A DNA stretch of 64,000 bases, taken from NCBI GenBank assembly GCA_017461385.1, contig JAFTXZ010000008.1, forward strand, positions 124,001-188,000. Direction: 5' to 3'. The stretch comes from Clostridia bacterium. GTDB lineage: Bacteria; Bacillota; Clostridia; Oscillospirales; CAG-272. Below, one piece after another: positions 1-9,575 of the stretch (position 1 is its first letter; every line of letters begins with the position of its first letter). The position numbers and the translations under genes were made by a program. The notes under the pieces are model-generated. The model did not search any database. It was not told the DNA's origin and saw only the letters and a program-made list of their open reading frames with translations.

Positions 1-1131
1 AAGGAAGTATATCTCTAGCTTCTCCTTCATAAAGTCGCAAAGAGAATCCTCGATAAACTTGTTTGTGATTGATTTTTTAGTTTGGTTTTCATAAGAGGTC
101 TCTGTTGAGAAGCTATTGATAACCAAAACAAGACAATCCTCAATATCCTCAAAGGTGATGCTTTCATTCCTTGCGTATTTGCCGTTGTCCTTCAAATACT
201 TGTCAAGAACGCCTCTGAAGGCACGCTTCACTGCCTTGTCAGGAGAGCCACCATGCTCCAAAAAGCTAGAGTTATGATAATACTCCAAAAGTGCATTTTT
301 GTTAGATACGCAGAATGCAATTTCAGCCTTTAGCTTGTATTCCTTTTTATCCTGTCTATCTCTACCCTTTGAGCTCATGCTCCAGAGCACGGGTGCAGTT
401 AAGGAAACGTTATTTGTAATCTCGCCAATATAATCGGAAATACCATTTTTGTAAAGGAACTCGGTTTTCTCAAAGCCACCAGAGGTGTTTTGATATTTCA
501 AAACAAGCTTCAAGCCTGCATTTACAATTGCCTGCTTATGAAGCACATTTAAGTAGTGCTCCTTTGGTATATTAGTATCTGTAAATACCTCAAGGTCAGG
601 CCTCCAGCGAGTAAGTGTGCCTGTACGTCTGTCCTTTCCCTCAAGAGCAGTAGTCTTAAGCTTAGACACAGGGTTGCCCTTTTCAAAGTGAATTTCATAC
701 ATAAGATCGCCCTTGTATGAATAAACGTCCATAAATTCAGAGGAATACTGAGTAGCGCAGGCGCCAAGTCCGTTTAAGCCAAGAGAATATTGATATGCGC
801 TTTTTTCGTTGTTATTATCGTACTTACCACCCGCATAAAGCTCACAATAAACAAGCTCCCAGTTAAACTTGCCCTCCTTTTGGTTATAATCCAATGGAAC
901 ACCTCTACCGCGGTCGTCAACCTCGATAGTTCTGTCTCTATATACTGTAACTGTAATCTCCTTACCGTAGCCCTCACGAGCCTCGTCAATAGAGTTGGAA
1001 AGAATTTCAAAAAACGAATGCTCACAGCCCTCGAGTCCATCGGAGCCGAAAATAACCGCAGGTCTTTTTCTTACACGGTCAGCACCCTTCAATGAGGATA
1101 TACTTTGGTCGGAATATTCCTTAGAAGCCAT
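1..1131 (-). CDS. DNA topoisomerase (gyrase/topo IV) subunit B-like, C-terminus outside window
   Basis: The frame is open from an ATG at 1131 down to base 1, giving 377 residues without a stop. An AGGAGG site sits just upstream of the start. The N-terminus carries the GHKL ATPase of type II topoisomerase B subunits: VRKRP near residues 21-25, an N-box with EILSNSIDEA, and a DDRGRG nucleotide-binding motif. The sequence is divergent from textbook GyrB, for example VIFGSDG where GyrB usually has MYIGSTG, and LGLNGLGA where it has a GLHGVGA-type loop. I infer the second ParE/GyrB-like paralogue found in many Clostridia rather than the main gyrase. The toprim domain lies outside the window, and the partner A subunit would be expected downstream, also outside. 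Confidence 0.8.
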   Translation of the reverse strand, partial: MASKEYSDQSISSLKGADRVRKRPAVIFGSDGLEGCEHSFFEILSNSIDEAREGYGKEITVTVYRDRTIEVDDRGRGVPLDYNQKEGKFNWELVYCELYAGGKYDNNNEKSAYQYSLGLNGLGACATQYSSEFMDVYSYKGDLMYEIHFEKGNPVSKLKTTALEGKDRRTGTLTRWRPDLEVFTDTNIPKEHYLNVLHKQAIVNAGLKLVLKYQNTSGGFEKTEFLYKNGISDYIGEITNNVSLTAPVLWSMSSKGRDRQDKKEYKLKAEIAFCVSNKNALLEYYHNSSFLEHGGSPDKAVKRAFRGVLDKYLKDNGKYARNESITFEDIEDCLVLVINSFSTETSYENQTKKSITNKFIEDSLCDFMKEKLEIYFL

Positions 1132-1223
1132 CTCTTGTTCCTCCTTTTTTGCATAATTTTGCATTATATATTTTATTTTAACATATATAAATATTTTTTG
1201 CAAGTGTCATTTTCCCCATTTTG

Positions 1224-1252
1224 TTGACAAATGCTTAAAAAATAGTTATAAT
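1224..1252 (+). promoter_or_regulatory. Consensus sigma-A promoter for the GtrA-QueG-addBA run
   Basis: TTGACA at 1224-1229, a 17-base spacer and TATAAT at 1247-1252 form a perfect vegetative promoter, with expected transcription start about 30 bases before the ATG at 1291. Confidence 0.85.
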
Positions 1253-1290
1253 TAATTTATAAAACAAAATGAGTTTTTTCGGAGATTTTT

Positions 1291-1728
1291 ATGTCAAAAA
1301 TTATCGAGCTTTTTAAGAAGTATAAGGAGGTTATCCTTTACTTGATTATTGGTGGGCTCACTACACTTATTAACATTGCAACCTATTGGCTTTGCGCCTT
1401 CCCCTTGGGGCTTCACACAATACCCTCGAATATTATTGCGTGGGCTGTGGGAGTTATTTTTGCTTACTTCACTAACAAGCTTTTTGTTTTTGAAAGCAAG
1501 AGCTTTGCACCACAGGTTTTCTTCAAGGAGTTTTTGCTATTTATACTTGCAAGAGTCGGCACTGGTCTTTTAGATACTGGCATTATGTATTTATTTGTTG
1601 ACGTCCTTGGACTACACGAGTACGAAATGTGGATTAAGATTGCTTCTAACATTATCGTTATTATTCTAAATTACGTTCTTTCAAAGCTTGTTGTTTTCAG
1701 AAAGAACAAAAACGAAGCACAGGACTAA
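1291..1728 (+). CDS. GtrA-like family membrane protein
   Basis: A 145-residue protein with four hydrophobic segments (about 14-33, 40-63, 76-98 and 115-136) and short basic ends. The opening pattern, YLIIGGLTTLINIATYW followed by a segment with ANKxFVF-type text (TNKLFVFES), is typical of the GtrA/DPMS family. These proteins are thought to help move polyprenyl-linked sugars across the membrane or to serve as partners of glycosyltransferases. No glycosyltransferase lies beside it here, so the substrate is unknown. It is the first gene after a consensus promoter and is followed by a hairpin whose loop contains its stop codon. Confidence 0.8.
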   Translation: MSKIIELFKKYKEVILYLIIGGLTTLINIATYWLCAFPLGLHTIPSNIIAWAVGVIFAYFTNKLFVFESKSFAPQVFFKEFLLFILARVGTGLLDTGIMYLFVDVLGLHEYEMWIKIASNIIVIILNYVLSKLVVFRKNKNEAQD

Positions 1729-1743
1729 TGTCCTGTGATTTTT
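1718..1743 (+). terminator. Intrinsic terminator overlapping the GtrA stop codon
   Basis: CACAGGAC (1718-1725) and GTCCTGTG (1730-1737) form a perfect 8-bp stem with loop TAAT containing the stop codon, followed by ATTTTT. Because the stop is in the loop, terminating ribosomes should interfere with the hairpin, so this could attenuate rather than fully end transcription of the downstream addBA genes. Confidence 0.65.
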
Positions 1744-1761
1744 CAAAACGGGAGATATGCA

Positions 1762-2601
1762 ATGACTATTAAGGATTTTTTTAAGAGCCATAATATTGAA
1801 GCCTATTCTGCTATTCCCCTTTCAAGATGTAAAATTTTAAGGGAGTATTTGCTAACAAAAAACGGTCTTGATCGAGATTGCTATGCCATTATGATGCTTT
1901 TCCCTTACAGATGCGAAAAAAAGCCTATAAACCTGACAGTTTACGCTTCAGTCAGAGATTATCATAGCTACATTGAGTCCTTTTCAAGGGAGCTTGAGAG
2001 CTTTCTTAAGGAGAAGCACCCACAAGGCAAATTCAAGGTGTTTTCCGACCATTCCCCTATTGATGAGGTGCACGGGTGCTGTGTATCCGGCTTAGGCTTT
2101 ATAGGAGACAATGGTCTTTTGATTACAGAAAAATACTCGTCCTTTGTTTTTTTGGGCGAGTGTATAACTGACGTTGACCCAAAAGAGCTAGGTCTTGAGC
2201 TTGCTAATGAGGTTGAGGTAAGAGGCTGTTTACATTGTGGAAAATGCAAGAGCGCATGTCCTAGCGGTTGCATTGGGCAAGATGTTGACAAGAAGCTTGA
2301 ATGTCTCTCTGCCATTACCCAAAAAAAGGGCGCGCTAAGCGAGGACGAGGAAGCGTTAATTGTGAAAAACGGCTCAATTTGGGGCTGTGATATTTGTCAA
2401 AACGTGTGTCCATACACAAGGAATGCAGAATATACACCTGTTGAATTTTTCAGAAATGACGTTATTCAGTGTTTGGATTTAGAAACACTTGAGGCTCTTG
2501 GTGAAGAATTCAACACTCGACCATTTGCCTGGCGAGGAATGGATACTATTAAGCGTAACGTATTACTTTATGAAAATAAAATGAGGAGGGAGAAAAAGTG
2601 A
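1762..2601 (+). CDS. Epoxyqueuosine reductase (QueG)-like iron-sulfur protein
   Basis: The chosen ATG at 1762 has GGGAGA just upstream; an in-frame ATG at 1735 lies inside the terminator stem and is unlikely to be used. The 279-residue product has two ferredoxin-type cysteine motifs, CLHCGKCKSACPSGC near residue 156 and CDICQNVCPY near residue 205. This is the double-cluster arrangement of QueG, which reduces epoxyqueuosine to queuosine in tRNA using cobalamin. It is shorter than classical QueG (roughly 310-380 residues), and no other queuosine gene is nearby. The specific function is therefore a family-level guess. The stop overlaps the GTG start of addB. Confidence 0.65.
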   Translation: MTIKDFFKSHNIEAYSAIPLSRCKILREYLLTKNGLDRDCYAIMMLFPYRCEKKPINLTVYASVRDYHSYIESFSRELESFLKEKHPQGKFKVFSDHSPIDEVHGCCVSGLGFIGDNGLLITEKYSSFVFLGECITDVDPKELGLELANEVEVRGCLHCGKCKSACPSGCIGQDVDKKLECLSAITQKKGALSEDEEALIVKNGSIWGCDICQNVCPYTRNAEYTPVEFFRNDVIQCLDLETLEALGEEFNTRPFAWRGMDTIKRNVLLYENKMRREKK

Positions 2602-5600
2602 TTACCTTTTTACGTGGTGAATATGGGTCTGGAAAAAGCACCTACATTATCAACGAAATCGAAAAGGATTGTCAAAATGGAATTAAGTGTGTTCTCATTG
2701 TACCAGAGCAACAAAGCGTTGACTCTGAAAGAGAGCTTGCACGCCGTTTTCCTCCATCATATCAATTAAGCTACGAGGTTACTAACTTTACACGTCTTGC
2801 CAACAGTATTTTTAGAAAATACGGTGGACTTAAGTATAATTACGTTACAAAAAGCGCAAAGAGCCTAATTATGTATAAGGCTATTTGCGCCTGTCGCGAA
2901 TCCCTCAAAAATTGCAATATTGAAAAGGGTCATGAAAAGAGCTTTGTTACTATTTTCCTTCAAGCTATTTCAGAGCTAAAGGCTTATGGTGCTGAGCTAC
3001 CTACCTTCAGCAAAGCTACTGAAAGAATTGAGGCTGATGAGGACGTTAGCCCTCAGCTTAAGGACAAGCTACATAATATTTCGATTATTTGGTCCGCCTA
3101 TAACAAGCTTCTTAGCGAAAAATATTCTGACCCTCTGGACGATGCGATAATGCTGGCGAAGAAGCTTCAGGAGGTTGACTACTTTCAAGGAAAAAGGGTT
3201 TATATCGACTCCTTCTATAGCTTTACAAGGAGTCAAATTGATATAATCAAGCAAATCGAAGGAAAAGCAAGCAAGGTAACTATTTCCTTTGATTGCCCCT
3301 GTGAGGAAGCTTCGGATTCTATGCAATATGCTAAAATTCTAAAGAGCCTTGAAAGAATTTCAGATTTATTTAATTATGAACCCGAGGTAATACAATTTAA
3401 GCGAGATTATAAGCATAAGAGCGACACTCTCAAGCACGTATGCAAAAATATCTGGAATTTTTCTGCGGGCAAGATAAAGGGCGGAAACGGTGTTACCATC
3501 GCTAAATGCTCCGATGAATTTGAGGAGTGCGAGATTGTTGCTACCAAAATTCGCGAGCTAGTTAGCTCTGGATGTAAATATTCCGACATTGCCATAATTG
3601 CACGAAATCCGTCGAGCTATCGCGGAATTTTGGACTTTACTCTTAAAAAATTCGATATCCCCTACTTTTTCTCTGTTCCTACAGACCTTTTAGGTAAGCC
3701 TGTTGTTAAAATGATTTTCTCTGCACTAAGTGCCATTTCCGGCTACAAAAGAGAGGATATTATGTCATACGTTAAGTGCGGGTATCTTGATATTTCCCCT
3801 GACGTTGAGGCAGAGCTTGAGGCGTATATTCACCAATGGGGAATTTATGGCAAGAGATGCTGGACTGGCGAAAATCGTGATGACTACTGGAACGCCAATC
3901 CAGACGGATACGTTGAGGAGCCTACCGAGGAGCAAAATGAAAGACTTACTAGAATTATTGGTGCAAGAAATTTAATTAGCAAAAATCTGTCAATAATTGA
4001 GGACGCCTTCACAAAAAAGAAATCTGTCAAGGAGTGTTCTCTTGCTATATTCAATTTTTTGACGGCTCACAACATTTTAGAAAAGCTTGAAAATGAAAAG
4101 AAATCAAGTGCACGCGATGAGGCACTTCAAATCGTACAGGTTTGGAAAAGTCTTTTGTCCTCTCTTGACACACTTGTAGACGTTTGCGGGGACAGCTATG
4201 TCGATTCCGTAACCTTCTCTACCCTTTTACAATATGCATTTGTTGATGCGGAAATTGGCACCATTCCAACAAGTGAGGATTCCGTTTTAGTGGCAGATGC
4301 CTCAATGGTGCGTGCAAAAAGCATTAAGACTGTGTTTTTACTAGGGGCAAACGAGGGTGTGTTCCCTGCTACAATTAGCGAAAGCTCCTATTTTAACGAC
4401 ACTGAAAAAACGACCCTTGAATCAAACGATATTTACACATCCGAGGGCTCAGATATTCGTGCAAGCGATGAGCTTTTGTTCTTTAATCAGGCATTGGCGC
4501 TTGCTTCTAAAAGAGCCTTCGTTTTATGCATAGCAAATAGCATAAATGGTGATAAGAGAGTTCCCAGCACTGCCTTTAACAGAATTTTAGCCCTCTTGGA
4601 TAACCCAAAGGAAATTATCCCATCCAAGCAGACGCTTCTTAACAAAATCTATACAAAAGGGATTGCAAAGGAGCTACTTGGTCAAGCAAGCCCCGAGCTT
4701 TCTGCTGCTATTTGCGAGGAGCTGAAGCCAAAGAATAGTGATTCAAGCCCTAGTGAGCTTGAGCTATCAAGCTCCATTTATGAGCAAATTACGAATAACA
4801 CGGGCAAGGATAAGGAGGTCAGCTCCTTTGTTAACGACCGACTTTTCTTAAGCGAGGATATGGCAAGAACCGTTTTCAAAAAGACTATTAAGCTTACTCA
4901 ATCCTCAATCGAAAAGTTCCAAAGCTGTCATTTTAGCTATTATTGTAGCAAGCTTTTAAGACTTCGTTCCAGTAAAAAATTTGCTTTTTCCTCTATTGAG
5001 GTTGGCGATTTGTTCCACTACGTTTTCGAGCATATTGTCACAGAGATAAAGGAACGCAAGGATAAAATAAAAGCCCTCAACGACAAGGAAATCGACGCCT
5101 GGACACTAAAGCTTGCAAACGATTACATCAGTCTTATTTGCAGTGGTGTTAAAAATACAAGCAAGCTAACGCATTTTCTTGAAAGAATGAGAGCAAATTT
5201 GCTTATCGTTGCCAGACGTATGGTTGATGAATTTAAGCATTCTAGCTTCGTTCCTGCCTTTTCTGAGCTTAATTTTGATGGAAAGGGAGAAAACGAGCCA
5301 CTTCCCTTGTCCCTTTACCTTTCTGATGGCACAAGGGTTATTCTCCACGGTCAGGCTGACCGAATCGATATATACAGAGATGGCAAAAGCACCTACGTAA
5401 GGGTGGTTGACTACAAAACTGGTACGAAGACCTTTGATATGAATGAATTTAAGCAAGGCACACAGCTTCAGCTATTCATATATCTATTTGCTCTTTGTGA
5501 GATGAAGGATTGCAAATTCAAAAGAGATTTAGCCTCCGGCACGGACAAAATTCTTCCTGCAGGTGCTGGTTATCTTCAGCTAAAGGTTGGAAAGGTAATT

Positions 5601-5936
5601 GCCTCTGATGACCAAGGGCTTGCCTCACCTGATATAGACAAGGTGGAAAGAGATAAGATTTTAGAGCTTGCAAGGCCTAGTGGTCGCTTCTTAGCTGATA
5701 GCGCTATCAAAAATGCTCAGGACGATACCTCTGACAAGAGATTTTTGTCAAGTGAGGAAAAGGAATTTATATCGCTTGATGATTTTTCCAGTCTATATGG
5801 TGAGCTTCAAGAAATTGTAAAATCAATTGCTACTACCATGGTTAACGGAGACGCCTCTGCTATTCCAAAAAGTGATGGTCTGAAAAGCTCTTGTGATTTT
5901 TGTGAAATGCGTGCATTTTGCAGAAGGAGGATATGA
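2598..5936 (+). CDS. addB: ATP-dependent helicase/nuclease subunit B
   Basis: AddB is the partner of AddA in double-strand-break end resection and Chi recognition, the Gram-positive counterpart of RecBCD. The 1112-residue protein starts at a GTG preceded by AGGAGGGAG; that GTG overlaps the stop of the preceding gene (GTGA). Walker A, GEYGSGKST, is at residues 7-15. The C-terminal RecB-type nuclease motif VVDYKTGTK lies near residue 936. Cysteines near residue 777 together with CDFCEMRAFC near residue 1098 match the AddB iron-sulfur staple (one Cys far upstream, then C-x2-C-x5-C). Length and order match the family. Confidence 0.93.
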   Translation: MITFLRGEYGSGKSTYIINEIEKDCQNGIKCVLIVPEQQSVDSERELARRFPPSYQLSYEVTNFTRLANSIFRKYGGLKYNYVTKSAKSLIMYKAICACRESLKNCNIEKGHEKSFVTIFLQAISELKAYGAELPTFSKATERIEADEDVSPQLKDKLHNISIIWSAYNKLLSEKYSDPLDDAIMLAKKLQEVDYFQGKRVYIDSFYSFTRSQIDIIKQIEGKASKVTISFDCPCEEASDSMQYAKILKSLERISDLFNYEPEVIQFKRDYKHKSDTLKHVCKNIWNFSAGKIKGGNGVTIAKCSDEFEECEIVATKIRELVSSGCKYSDIAIIARNPSSYRGILDFTLKKFDIPYFFSVPTDLLGKPVVKMIFSALSAISGYKREDIMSYVKCGYLDISPDVEAELEAYIHQWGIYGKRCWTGENRDDYWNANPDGYVEEPTEEQNERLTRIIGARNLISKNLSIIEDAFTKKKSVKECSLAIFNFLTAHNILEKLENEKKSSARDEALQIVQVWKSLLSSLDTLVDVCGDSYVDSVTFSTLLQYAFVDAEIGTIPTSEDSVLVADASMVRAKSIKTVFLLGANEGVFPATISESSYFNDTEKTTLESNDIYTSEGSDIRASDELLFFNQALALASKRAFVLCIANSINGDKRVPSTAFNRILALLDNPKEIIPSKQTLLNKIYTKGIAKELLGQASPELSAAICEELKPKNSDSSPSELELSSSIYEQITNNTGKDKEVSSFVNDRLFLSEDMARTVFKKTIKLTQSSIEKFQSCHFSYYCSKLLRLRSSKKFAFSSIEVGDLFHYVFEHIVTEIKERKDKIKALNDKEIDAWTLKLANDYISLICSGVKNTSKLTHFLERMRANLLIVARRMVDEFKHSSFVPAFSELNFDGKGENEPLPLSLYLSDGTRVILHGQADRIDIYRDGKSTYVRVVDYKTGTKTFDMNEFKQGTQLQLFIYLFALCEMKDCKFKRDLASGTDKILPAGAGYLQLKVGKVIASDDQGLASPDIDKVERDKILELARPSGRFLADSAIKNAQDDTSDKRFLSSEEKEFISLDDFSSLYGELQEIVKSIATTMVNGDASAIPKSDGLKSSCDFCEMRAFCRRRI

Positions 5937-8900
5937 TGGCAGATAACGAAAAAAAGCCCACGAGGGCTCAACTACTTGCACTTGAGCATAAAGGCGCAGA
6001 CCTACTAATTTCTGCAGGTGCAGGAAGTGGAAAAACCTATACGCTTACAAAAAAGATTGTAGCTGATATTGAAGCTGGCGCTGATATAACCAAAATGCTT
6101 GTCGTTACCTTCACCAAGGAGGCATCAAGCAAGCTCAAGCTTGATATTACCTCTGCCCTTGCTAAGGCCTTTGAGAAGAACCCAACCAGCAGGTGGCTTG
6201 CCTCTCAAATCGTTAAGGCTAGCACTGCGGAAATATCTACTATTGATAGCTACTGCTACAAGCTAGTAAAGGAAAACTTTGAAAAAATCACTCTTGACAG
6301 TGGAGTTCAGCTTGACAGCAAGTTCCGTATTGGCTCAGATGGAGAGCTAAAGGTTCTGCAATATGATGCGCTAGATGAGGTGCTTGACGAGCTTTACGAG
6401 GCTACGCCTCCCGACAAGGACTTTTTAGTGGTTGCAGATTGCTATTCCAGTATTGCTAATGAAAACGTATTAAAGGACAATTTGCTTGGACTTTACGAAA
6501 ACCTTTCCAATACAAAGGACTTTTTAGAAACAATCAATAAATCCATTGACTATAATGGAGACTTTATGGACACTCCTTTCGCAAGACCTCTTTTGGATTC
6601 CATAAGCGAAGCTCTTGCTCATTTTAGAAAAATGAATGAGGATGCCCAAAGAATAATTAGCCTTGACGAGGTGGCGTCTGAAAAATATATGAGCTCCGTT
6701 TCCTCGGATAAAGCCTTTCTTGATAGGCTTGAGGAAGCATTAAAGGAGCCAAAATGCTCTACCCTGTGTAGTGTTTTTAGCTCATATAGCTTCGTTGAGC
6801 TTGCTAACAAGAAAAGGGACACAATTGATTTGTCAGTACCAAAGGCTTGTCGTGAGGGAATAAGAGCCTTTGTTGGCGATGCCAAAAAGGGGACTGGCTA
6901 TTTGGGTAAATATTTTTCCTCAACAAATGCCGATGCTATGCTTGCCATTGAGCAAAATGCGAAAATGTGCAAGGCTATTTACAAAATTCTAAAGCTGTTT
7001 GATGAAAGATACGAGAAAAAGAAGGCGCAATACTCTGTTTTTTCATTTAGTGACGTTAGCCGTTATGCGCTAAAGCTTTTGTATAAAAAGGATGGCACTA
7101 TAAGTGAGCTTGCAGAGGAAATTGCAAAAAAATATTCTGTCATTTATATTGACGAATATCAGGACACAAACTCCGTCCAGGACAAAATATTCAGCGCTAT
7201 CTCCAGCAACAACAGATTTATGGTTGGCGACATTAAGCAAAGCATATATAGCTTCAGATATGCAGAGCCAGAAATTTTCTCCGGATACAGGAGCAATTTT
7301 GTCGACAAGGAGCTTCCCTGCGATGATGAAAGGGCCGGACGTTCCCTTTTCATGTCTGAAAACTTCAGGTGCAACGAGGAGGTAATTGATTTTGCAAATC
7401 TTGTATCTCAATATCTGTTCAAAAAATCCAAGGAGATTTCCTACGTTGACAAGGACGACTTAAAATTCCACAAGGTTGATGGTCTTAGCCCTGTTTCCGA
7501 GCCTGCAACAATCCGTTTCTTTGAAAAGGTAACCGCCCCAAGAAAAAACGACCCTGACTACGACAGCAAGCTCGCTCTTGCTGAGGCAAGTGATATTTCT
7601 CAAGAGGAATGGGTTGCCAAGGAAATTAACAGGCTTATTAAAAAGGGTAAGCTTGAAAACGGTAAGGAGCTTAAAAAATCTGATATTGCCATTATTCTCC
7701 GTTCCACTAAGGACGGAAAGGCTCAAAAATATATTGATGCCTTGAAAAAATATGGCATTGGCTCAGAATATCAATCCTACAACAATTTCTTTGACAAGCC
7801 ACACATTCTCCTTGCCCTGTGTCTGTTAAACACAATAGATAACCCGTACAAGGACGTTTATCTTGCTGGTGCTATGCGCTCCCAGATATTTAATTTCAGC
7901 CTTGATGAGCTTGTAAAAATTCGCTCAATTTCCTATGATAGAGCAATATCCCTTTATTCAGTTGTTAAGGAATATAGTGAGGACGAGGAAATTGTTAAAA
8001 AGATTAATTCTATGATAAGTGTCCTTGACGAATTAAGAAAGAGCGTTCGCAAGCAAAGCGCCCATCAGGTAATCTCCTGCGTGCTAAACGATCTTGGTCT
8101 TTTGGCTCTTTGCAACAAGGACGAAAGGCAGGATTTACTCAAGCTTTATAATATGGCAAGAGAGTACGAGGGTAACTCCTTTAAGGGTCTTTATAAGTTT
8201 TTAAGATACGTTGACGACAATATGTCAAGCAAGGTTAAGGAATCCTTAACAAACGGTGATGAGGACAACGTCCAAATTATGACCATTCACGGCTCGAAGG
8301 GACTTGAGTATGAATATTGCTTCTTTGCAGATTTAGAGGCGAAAATAGACCCTCCTGCCTACAAAATTCCACCTATTCTCTTTAATCGCGAGCTTGGTCT
8401 GGCTGGTTACGTGGGCAGAGATAATGCTCTTGTAAAATTCAATTCTCTTGCAAGAAAATGTGTTTTGCTTGCATCACAGCGTAGCTCCCGTGAGGACGAA
8501 ATGCGTATGATGTACGTGGCACTTACTCGTGCAAGAACACGAATTTATATTACTGCTACAATTAATAGCCCTGATGAAAAGGTTCAGCATTATAGAGACT
8601 TTAAGGATTACTTGTCCGCCTACGAGGTATTCTCTGCTAATTCAAGAGTTGAATATATTTTAGGTGCAATGGCAACTATGCATTCCTGTTATGATTATGA
8701 ATCCATTTCACCCACTGTTACTGCTAAAGCAGAGGCTTCCTCTAAAAAAGAACCCGAGCATCAAGTAGATATTGAGTTAGTCAAGAAATATCGAAAAAAG
8801 CTCAAGAGAAGATTTAAGGCTAAGTACAAATTTAGCTACTTAAGTGAAATTCCATCAAAGCTAAGCGTTTCTCGTCTTTCTCCACGCGTGCTTGACGGAA

Positions 8901-9538
8901 ATGAAAATGACACCCTAGAGATTGACAAGGCTCTTGATGATATGCCTAAATTTTTAATGAATAACGAAAAGCAAGCAACTGGCGCTGACAAGGGTACTGC
9001 GACCCACGTTTTCATGCAATTCTGCGATTTTGAAAGACTGAAGCAGAAGGGCTACGATGCTGAGCTTAGGGAGCTTGAGAATGGCTTTTTCATTGATAAA
9101 AATGCGTCTCACCTAATTAACAAGAAGCATATTGAGCTATTTGCCACACGTTCAATATTCGATGAAATGCTAGATGCACAGAAATCCAAGCGACTGCTTG
9201 AGCGTGAGTTTAGATTTAACGTTATGCTAAGCGCAAGAGAGTTTTCCTCGAATCCATTGATTCAAAAGGAAAAAATTCTTGTTCAGGGTATTATCGACTG
9301 CATTTTCGAGGACCAGAATGGGAATCTTGTGCTTGTTGACTACAAAACCGATAAGGTTACAAGGCAAAACTACATAGACGTGCTAACTGAAAGATACACC
9401 GACCAGCTTTCATATTATCGTGATGCAGTTGATTTGCTTTTTGGGAAGAAGGTTTCACGCACTCTTATCTACTCTGTTCCTATTGGAGAAGTAATAGAAA
9501 TTAAAAGACCTACCGTGCCTCTTTCTACTAAGGGTTAA
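5936..9538 (+). CDS. addA: ATP-dependent helicase/nuclease subunit A
   Basis: AddA is the UvrD-like helicase plus nuclease subunit that works with AddB. I place the start at the ATG at 5936, five bases after AGGAGG and overlapping the addB stop by one base; an upstream TTG at 5918 lacks spacing to that site. The 1200-residue product has Walker A (SAGAGSGKT, residues 26-34), Walker B VIYIDEYQDT near residue 404, helicase motif text QIMTIHGSKGLEYEY and VALTRAR, and a C-terminal nuclease motif LVDYKTDK near residue 1133. The overlap suggests translational coupling with addB. Confidence 0.94.
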   Translation: MADNEKKPTRAQLLALEHKGADLLISAGAGSGKTYTLTKKIVADIEAGADITKMLVVTFTKEASSKLKLDITSALAKAFEKNPTSRWLASQIVKASTAEISTIDSYCYKLVKENFEKITLDSGVQLDSKFRIGSDGELKVLQYDALDEVLDELYEATPPDKDFLVVADCYSSIANENVLKDNLLGLYENLSNTKDFLETINKSIDYNGDFMDTPFARPLLDSISEALAHFRKMNEDAQRIISLDEVASEKYMSSVSSDKAFLDRLEEALKEPKCSTLCSVFSSYSFVELANKKRDTIDLSVPKACREGIRAFVGDAKKGTGYLGKYFSSTNADAMLAIEQNAKMCKAIYKILKLFDERYEKKKAQYSVFSFSDVSRYALKLLYKKDGTISELAEEIAKKYSVIYIDEYQDTNSVQDKIFSAISSNNRFMVGDIKQSIYSFRYAEPEIFSGYRSNFVDKELPCDDERAGRSLFMSENFRCNEEVIDFANLVSQYLFKKSKEISYVDKDDLKFHKVDGLSPVSEPATIRFFEKVTAPRKNDPDYDSKLALAEASDISQEEWVAKEINRLIKKGKLENGKELKKSDIAIILRSTKDGKAQKYIDALKKYGIGSEYQSYNNFFDKPHILLALCLLNTIDNPYKDVYLAGAMRSQIFNFSLDELVKIRSISYDRAISLYSVVKEYSEDEEIVKKINSMISVLDELRKSVRKQSAHQVISCVLNDLGLLALCNKDERQDLLKLYNMAREYEGNSFKGLYKFLRYVDDNMSSKVKESLTNGDEDNVQIMTIHGSKGLEYEYCFFADLEAKIDPPAYKIPPILFNRELGLAGYVGRDNALVKFNSLARKCVLLASQRSSREDEMRMMYVALTRARTRIYITATINSPDEKVQHYRDFKDYLSAYEVFSANSRVEYILGAMATMHSCYDYESISPTVTAKAEASSKKEPEHQVDIELVKKYRKKLKRRFKAKYKFSYLSEIPSKLSVSRLSPRVLDGNENDTLEIDKALDDMPKFLMNNEKQATGADKGTATHVFMQFCDFERLKQKGYDAELRELENGFFIDKNASHLINKKHIELFATRSIFDEMLDAQKSKRLLEREFRFNVMLSAREFSSNPLIQKEKILVQGIIDCIFEDQNGNLVLVDYKTDKVTRQNYIDVLTERYTDQLSYYRDAVDLLFGKKVSRTLIYSVPIGEVIEIKRPTVPLSTKG

Positions 9539-9543
9539 TAAAA

Positions 9544-9575
9544 AAAGACTGTCGCGCAGGCGACAGTCTTTTTTT
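9544..9575. terminator. Bidirectional terminator between addA and phosphoglucomutase
   Basis: AAAGACTGTCGC and its exact complement are separated by GCAG and flanked by A-run and T-run, so the element can serve both converging genes. It overlaps the end of the minus-strand gene. Confidence 0.9.

Noticed and set aside
1735..1761. Upstream start codon of the QueG-like gene
   Set aside because: It lies within the terminator stem; the ATG at 1762 has GGGAGA in the right place.
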